This document shows, piece after piece, positions 59,910 through 64,000 of a DNA stretch of 64,000 bases. A model generated the notes under the pieces. It did no database searches. It saw only the letters and a program-made list of their open reading frames with translations, and was not told the origin of the DNA. Position 1 is the stretch's first letter; every line of letters starts with the position of its first letter. The translations under genes were made by a program, and so were the position numbers. The DNA is taken from assembly GCA_965221635.1 (NCBI GenBank), contig OZ244902.1, forward strand, positions 3,410,001 to 3,474,000, read 5' to 3'. Source of the stretch: JAAXHB01 sp965221635. GTDB taxonomy: Bacteria > Actinomycetota > Acidimicrobiia > Acidimicrobiales > Aldehydirespiratoraceae.

Positions 59910-61865
59910 ATGACCTGGATTGACGACATCCTCAAGCGCTGCGAGCAGCCGATCCTGATCAACGACTCCAAGACCCCCAGCGGCACAGCGCACGTTGGGT
60001 CGTTGCGGGGGGTGCTGATCCATGACGCCCTGGCACGGGTGGCTCGCAGCCAGGGACTCGACGCCCGTTTCACCTACGGCTGTGACGACATGGATCCGGT
60101 GGACGAGATCCCTCACGGCACCGGTGACTACTTCGTGGAGCATCTCGGCAAGCCGCTGCACGCCGCTCCTGCGCCCCCCGGCATGGAGGGCGAGAACATG
60201 GCCCGCGCCTACTTCGGCGAGTTCACCGCCACGTTCGAGCCGCTGGGCGTGAACGCCGAGTTCTACTTCATGAGCGAGATCTACGCCTCGGGCGCGCTCG
60301 ACGACACAATCGACACGTTCCTGCGTGGGGCCGCGGCGGTTCGTGAGATTTACCGCCGCGAGACCGGCGCGCAACGCACCGAGGACTGGCTGCCCTTCCA
60401 GGTGATCTGCGACGAATGCGGGCGCATCGGCACCACCTACGTGACCGACTACGACGGCGCCACAGTGGCCTACGAATGCCGACCCGACCTGGTGCAATGG
60501 GCCCAAGGGTGTGGCGCCACGGGACGCAAGAGCCCTTTCGGCGGCAACGGCAAGCTGCCATGGAAGCTGGAATGGGCCGCCAAGTGGAAGGTGCTTCCGG
60601 TGACCGTGGAGGGCGCCGGCAAGGATCACATGGGCGCCGGTGGGTCGTACCAGGTGTCGGCGGCGCTGGCCCGGGAGGTTCTGGCGACCAAGGTGCCCAA
60701 GGCGTTCGCGTACGAGTTCTTCACGCTCGGTGGCGCCAAGATGAGCTCGTCCAAGGGAATCGGCATGAGCGCCGGAGAGCTCGCCCAGATGCTGCCCGGC
60801 GAACTGTTGCGCTACCTGGTGCTCCGCACCCAACCCCGCCGGGCAATCGACTTCGTGCTGGACATGGCAGGCCTCAACGGGGCGTTCGGCGAGTACGAAC
60901 GCCTCTGGCGTGCCGTGGCCGCCGGGGACGCCTCAGCCGGTCGGCGCAGCCTGTTCGATATCTCCGCCACCACGCAGCCATCCGGGGCCGACCTCGATGT
61001 GCCGACCCCGCCGGAGTTCAGCCCGCCGTTCGATTCGGTGGTGAGCATCGTTTCCCAGCCTCACATCAAGCTCGCAGACCATCTGGCCAGGCTCGACATC
61101 GGCACGCTCAGCGAGGCGGACCTGCAATGGCTGGAGGCGAAGCGAAGCACCGCCGTTGAGTGGTCGCAGCGTTTCACCGACGCGGCGTCGCGCCTCACGG
61201 TGCGCGACCAGCTTCCTGCCGAAGTGGACACGCTGTCGAACCAGCAGCGGGCCTTCCTGGTGGTTGCGGGCAACATGTTGCACCACTTGGGCCAGTGGAA
61301 CGCCCCCGCGATTCAGGGTGCGCTGTTCGACGCGGCCAGAGTGGTGGCAGCGCCGCCCGCCGAAGCATTCGAGGGCCTGTACGTGGCGTTCTTCGGATGG
61401 CCCGAAGGCCCCCGCGCCGGCACGTTCCTGGAGTTCCTCGGAAAGACAACCGCCTGTGAGCGCCTCAGCCAGGTGGACTACTCGTACGTGGAGTTGGTGG
61501 AACAAACCGCCGTCGATCAGGCATCGTGGCAGGAAGACCTCTCAGCAGCCGCGGGCAGAGGCGACGACTTGCAGGTGCTTCCCGTGTTGCTCGCCGACTC
61601 CAGGGACGATGAACACGCAGGAGATGATCGCGACGAGTCCTGGAGGGGTGTGGTCGAGGTGTTTCTTGTGGACCAGAAGGGCCGCATGAGCGCCACCCGC
61701 ACGGTGCTTGAGCCTTCCACCACCAGTCCCGAAGGCAAGACCGAGACTGCCGCAGCAGTCGCGTTCGCGGCACGAGCCAAGGCCTGGGCCGCGGCTGCCT
61801 TGGGCGTAGACCCGTCAACCCTGGCCGAGTTCCCCTACAACCCCTTCGCAACCGCCGGCGGGTAA
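59910..61865 (+). CDS. lysS: Class I lysyl-tRNA synthetase
   Basis: 651 residues. Class I (archaeal/actinobacterial-type) LysRS: HIGH-like TPSGTAHVGSLRGVLIHDAL, TYGCDDMDPVDEIP, WLPFQVICDECGRIGTTYVTDYDG, KLPWKLEWAAKWKVLPVTVEGAGKDHMGAGGSY, and KMSKS-type LGGAKMSSSKGIGMSAGE. The C-terminal anticodon-binding part holds EAFEGLYVAFFGWPEGPRAGTFLEFL, with an additional acidic insertion (about 545-590, RDDEHAGDDRDESW). Charges tRNA-Lys. Candidate -10 TAGAGT at 59869-59874. Divergent from the UGSC partner gene. Confidence 0.93.
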   Translation: MTWIDDILKRCEQPILINDSKTPSGTAHVGSLRGVLIHDALARVARSQGLDARFTYGCDDMDPVDEIPHGTGDYFVEHLGKPLHAAPAPPGMEGENMARAYFGEFTATFEPLGVNAEFYFMSEIYASGALDDTIDTFLRGAAAVREIYRRETGAQRTEDWLPFQVICDECGRIGTTYVTDYDGATVAYECRPDLVQWAQGCGATGRKSPFGGNGKLPWKLEWAAKWKVLPVTVEGAGKDHMGAGGSYQVSAALAREVLATKVPKAFAYEFFTLGGAKMSSSKGIGMSAGELAQMLPGELLRYLVLRTQPRRAIDFVLDMAGLNGAFGEYERLWRAVAAGDASAGRRSLFDISATTQPSGADLDVPTPPEFSPPFDSVVSIVSQPHIKLADHLARLDIGTLSEADLQWLEAKRSTAVEWSQRFTDAASRLTVRDQLPAEVDTLSNQQRAFLVVAGNMLHHLGQWNAPAIQGALFDAARVVAAPPAEAFEGLYVAFFGWPEGPRAGTFLEFLGKTTACERLSQVDYSYVELVEQTAVDQASWQEDLSAAAGRGDDLQVLPVLLADSRDDEHAGDDRDESWRGVVEVFLVDQKGRMSATRTVLEPSTTSPEGKTETAAAVAFAARAKAWAAAALGVDPSTLAEFPYNPFATAGG

Positions 61866-61876
61866 GTTCAGTCTTC

Positions 61877-61915
61877 CCGATACTTCTGACCGATACTTCT
61901 GACCGATACTTCTAG
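61877..61915 (+). repeat. 13-bp tandem repeat, three copies
   Basis: CCGATACTTCTGA at 61877, 61890 and (last base altered) 61903, between lysS and the next gene. It ends 29 bp before the ATG at 61945, which has its own GGGAG ribosome site. Confidence 0.9.
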
Positions 61916-61944
61916 GTGCGTGCTGCACGCAAAGGGAGCGCAAC

Positions 61945-62250
61945 ATGTCCAAGGTAGTGATGGTGGCCACGTTCACCTGTGCTGAAGGAAAGACCAGCGA
62001 GATGGATGCCGTGCTCGCCGATCAGGTGGCCGCGGCGTCGCAACTGGATGGCGTGGAGGTGTACTCGTATCACCGTGGCGAGGATCACAACTACTCGTTC
62101 TTTGCGGTGTTCACCTCGGCGGAGTCCATCAGCGCGCACGCCCAGGCCGAGCCGCTGATGAAGCAGATGCAGAAGTTCATGGCGCTGCTGGACGGCCCCC
62201 CGCAAATGTCCACCTACACGCCCGTGGCCGCCTCCGGACTCGACCTGTAG
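61945..62250 (+). CDS. Antibiotic-biosynthesis-monooxygenase (ABM)-domain protein
   Basis: 101 residues, ATG with AAAGGGAG about 8 nt upstream. Ferredoxin-like ABM fold: VVMVATFTCAEGKTSEMDAVLADQVAAASQLDGVEVYSYHRGEDHNYSFFAVFTSAESISAHAQAEPLMKQMQKFMALL. Pattern beta-alpha-beta with conserved YxYHR and W/F-x-x-F-x-x-E-A-H-x-x-x. Members include quinol monooxygenases and haem-degrading enzymes that act as dimers. Next gene is an amidase 71 bp downstream. Confidence 0.82.
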   Translation: MSKVVMVATFTCAEGKTSEMDAVLADQVAAASQLDGVEVYSYHRGEDHNYSFFAVFTSAESISAHAQAEPLMKQMQKFMALLDGPPQMSTYTPVAASGLDL

Positions 62251-62321
62251 GCAGTCACCCACCCCCTTGCCGGTCATCCTCGGACTGGCCGGTAGTCAAG
62301 GTTCCGAGCGCTGGGTGACCA

Positions 62322-63752
62322 TTGACTGAGGAACTGATCCGGCGCAGCGCCTCAGATGTGGTGACGCTCCTGAAGCGGGGCGATATCAGCCCGCACGACT
62401 TGCTTGACGCGCTTGAGGCGCGCATCGCCGAGGTGGACGGCATTGTGAACGCTCTGCCCACGCTTTGCTTTGACCGGGCACGTCGCCACGCCGACTCGTT
62501 GGTGCAACACCCGCCTGACCGGCGTGGGCGTCTGGCCGGGTTGCCGGTTCCGATCAAGGACTTGATGGCGGTGAAGGGTGTGCTCAACACGATGGGATCC
62601 AAGGCGTTCGAGCACAACATCGCCGGGCACTCCGACATCCTCGTGCAGCGGCTCGAGTCCGAGGGAGGCGTGGTGTACGCAATGTCCAACACGCCAGAGT
62701 TCGGAGCCGGTGGCAACACCTTCAACGACGTGTTCGGCGTCACCCGCAACCCTCACGATCTGCGCCTCACCCCGGGCGGATCATCGGGCGGCGCAGCCGC
62801 GGCGGTGGCGAGCGGCATGGCCTGGGTTGCCCACGGCTCAGACCTGGCCGGCTCGCTGCGCACCCCGGCCTCGTTTTGTGGGATCACCAGCCTGCGGCCG
62901 TCGCCGGGACTGTTCGCCTCCGGCCCAAGCGTCGCGCCGTTCGACGTGTACGGCCAGGACGGCCCGATGGCCCGCGACGTGGCCGACCTCGCACTGCTCG
63001 CCGACGCCATGGCAGGCCAAAGCCACGCCGCAGGCCTGTCCAAACCCAGAGCAGCGGAGTCGTTTCAGCAGGCCGTGGCCCAACCGTTGCGCCCCCAAAG
63101 GGTGGCGTTCAGCGCCGATCTCGGCATCAGCGAACCCACCGCGGAAGTGCGCGAGGCGTTCGACCGGGCCGTCACCACGCTGGCGGCCGACGGGATGCAA
63201 ACAATCCAAGACCATCCCGACCTGCACGAGGCGCCCGCAGCGTTCGACGTGTTGCGCGCCCTTCGCTTCGCGATGGTGCTCGGCCCGCACCTTGCGAGGT
63301 TCGAGTCGGTGTTCAAGCCCGAGGTGGTGTGGAACGTGAACGAGGGACTCAAGCTCGACGGTCGCCAAGTGCGCCACGCCATGGAGGCCGCCGGCCGGGT
63401 GTTCAACGCTGCCGCCGAGTTCATGCGCCAAGTCGACTTGTTGGTGTGCCCGGCCGTGGTGGTGACGCCGTTTGTGGTTGAGGAGCGTTACGTGGGGTTC
63501 GGCGAGGGAAAGCCGTACTCGGAGTACTTTCGCTGGTTGACCCTGCCCGCAGCGGTCACCGTCACAACGCTTCCGGTGATCACCGTGCCGTGCGGGCACA
63601 CCCGCAACGGAATGCCGGTGGGGATCCAACTGATCGGCAAACCCCACGGCGAGTTCGACCTGTTTCGCGCCGCCGCCCACATCGAATCCCTGTTCGGCTT
63701 CGACACCTCAGTGGTCAACCCGTCACCGGCAAACCCAGCTGCTGCGCATTAG
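62322..63752 (+). CDS. Amidase-signature (AS) family hydrolase
   Basis: 476 residues from TTG 62322, the only in-frame start before conserved sequence (SASDVVTLLKRGDISPHDLLDALEARIAEVDGIVNALPT). Triad: Lys in GLPVPIKDLMAVKG, Gly/Ser stretch LTPGGSSGGAAAAVASGM, and Ser in GSDLAGSLRTPASFCGITSLRP. Ends with VTTLPVITVPCGHTRNGMPVGIQLIGKPHGEFDLFRAAAHIE. Paralogue of the amidase at 5017; both belong to clusters that contain a predicted selenoprotein nearby, although UGSC here is on the other strand. Confidence 0.9.
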   Translation: MTEELIRRSASDVVTLLKRGDISPHDLLDALEARIAEVDGIVNALPTLCFDRARRHADSLVQHPPDRRGRLAGLPVPIKDLMAVKGVLNTMGSKAFEHNIAGHSDILVQRLESEGGVVYAMSNTPEFGAGGNTFNDVFGVTRNPHDLRLTPGGSSGGAAAAVASGMAWVAHGSDLAGSLRTPASFCGITSLRPSPGLFASGPSVAPFDVYGQDGPMARDVADLALLADAMAGQSHAAGLSKPRAAESFQQAVAQPLRPQRVAFSADLGISEPTAEVREAFDRAVTTLAADGMQTIQDHPDLHEAPAAFDVLRALRFAMVLGPHLARFESVFKPEVVWNVNEGLKLDGRQVRHAMEAAGRVFNAAAEFMRQVDLLVCPAVVVTPFVVEERYVGFGEGKPYSEYFRWLTLPAAVTVTTLPVITVPCGHTRNGMPVGIQLIGKPHGEFDLFRAAAHIESLFGFDTSVVNPSPANPAAAH

Positions 63753-63960
63753 GCCAACCTGCGAGGCCTGTCCCCGTGGTCAGCACCTCGCTCCCCTTGC
63801 CGGATCCGTTACACCGATGGCAGTGCGGCCAGGCCCGCCGGCGTCGGCACATCAACGTCTTTGGCGCCTGATTGGACAAGAAGTTGCCCACGCGCGAAGC
63901 GCGCTGGACCAGCGGGCATCGGCGCATCAACTGTTCGTCGCCGGGGTGGCGGCGACCGGA
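63753..63960. other. Gap at right end
   Basis: About 200 bp without a convincing gene. A partial direct repeat (GCGTCGGCACATCAAC at 63840, GCATCGGCGCATCAAC at 63914) is present. No terminator with a U-tract was found. Confidence 0.35.
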
Positions 63961-64000
63961 TCAGCCGCCCTTCGCGTTGGCGGCCATTTCTCTCCAGGCG
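63961..64000 (-). CDS. Possible C-terminal end of a minus-strand gene entering from the right
   Basis: Minus strand reads ..AWREMAANAKGG followed by TGA at 63963-63961. Codon choice and residue type look like the last helix of a real protein, but only 12 residues are inside the window, so the family cannot be named. Confidence 0.3.
   Translation of the reverse strand, partial: AWREMAANAKGG

Overview
The window is high-GC DNA from an actinobacterium. Supporting traits are F420-type luciferase-like oxidoreductase, DUF222/13E12-HNH endonuclease, an imuA-imuB-dnaE2 mutasome behind a LexA box, class I lysyl-tRNA synthetase, a SAM riboswitch before metX, many GTG/TTG starts, 4-nt gene overlaps and leaderless -10 elements. 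The style resembles marine or soil Acidimicrobiia, but lineage is inference. The content is mostly catabolism and uptake, with no phage, plasmid or CRISPR elements.

The main result is two selenoprotein genes, each of which looks like two broken ORFs until an in-frame UGA is read as selenocysteine. At 4135-4692 an AhpD/carboxymuconolactone-decarboxylase-like protein has the redox motif C-V-Y-U. At 57891-58469 (minus) is a UGSC-family protein with the motif G-D-U-G-S-C. Each UGA is followed by a perfect hairpin (7 bp and 9 bp) whose G-first triloop begins 20-21 nt after the UGA, as expected for a bacterial SECIS. The Sec machinery (selA/B/C/D) is not in the window.

Layout. 1-6459: a partial LLM oxidoreductase, then an operon of a triple-RidA protein, a two-subunit MaoC-type hydratase, a bicupin, the CMD selenoprotein, two small ORFs and an amidase. 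6558-7364: an alpha/beta hydrolase without a nucleophilic Ser. 7461-14166: a dipeptide/oligopeptide ABC operon ending in a crotonase. 14305-15897: an FAD-linked oxidase. 16046-21597: a branched-chain amino-acid-type ABC operon with a LivH-LivM fusion. 21668-24396: small membrane proteins, a ComF-like phosphoribosyltransferase and tRNA-Gly. 24458-27285: methionine synthesis (metX plus a PLP enzyme) under a SAM riboswitch. 27493-29896: DEAD-box helicase and adenosine deaminase, divergent. 29844-45060 (minus): a LacI-linked carbohydrate-type ABC operon with three SnoaL-like proteins, bicupin, HisD-like dehydrogenase, SDR and an atypical CoA-transferase. 45553-53280: SOS mutasome. 53494-55539: HNH endonuclease. 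56444-63752: FAD oxidoreductase, UGSC selenoprotein and its partner, lysS, a small monooxygenase and a second amidase.

A second recurring theme is that gaps between co-directional genes are repeatedly bridged by very short ORFs that overlap each other and the next gene by 4 nt (ATGA/GTGA). The clearest cases are in the liv operon, where the gaps are tandem duplications of the downstream start region (20-bp and 65-bp units) and every junction is chained. This suggests termination-reinitiation relays, though some chaining is expected by chance in high-GC DNA. Short tandem repeats are common throughout, both between genes (13, 15, 20, 65, 76 bp units) and as low-complexity insertions inside enzymes.
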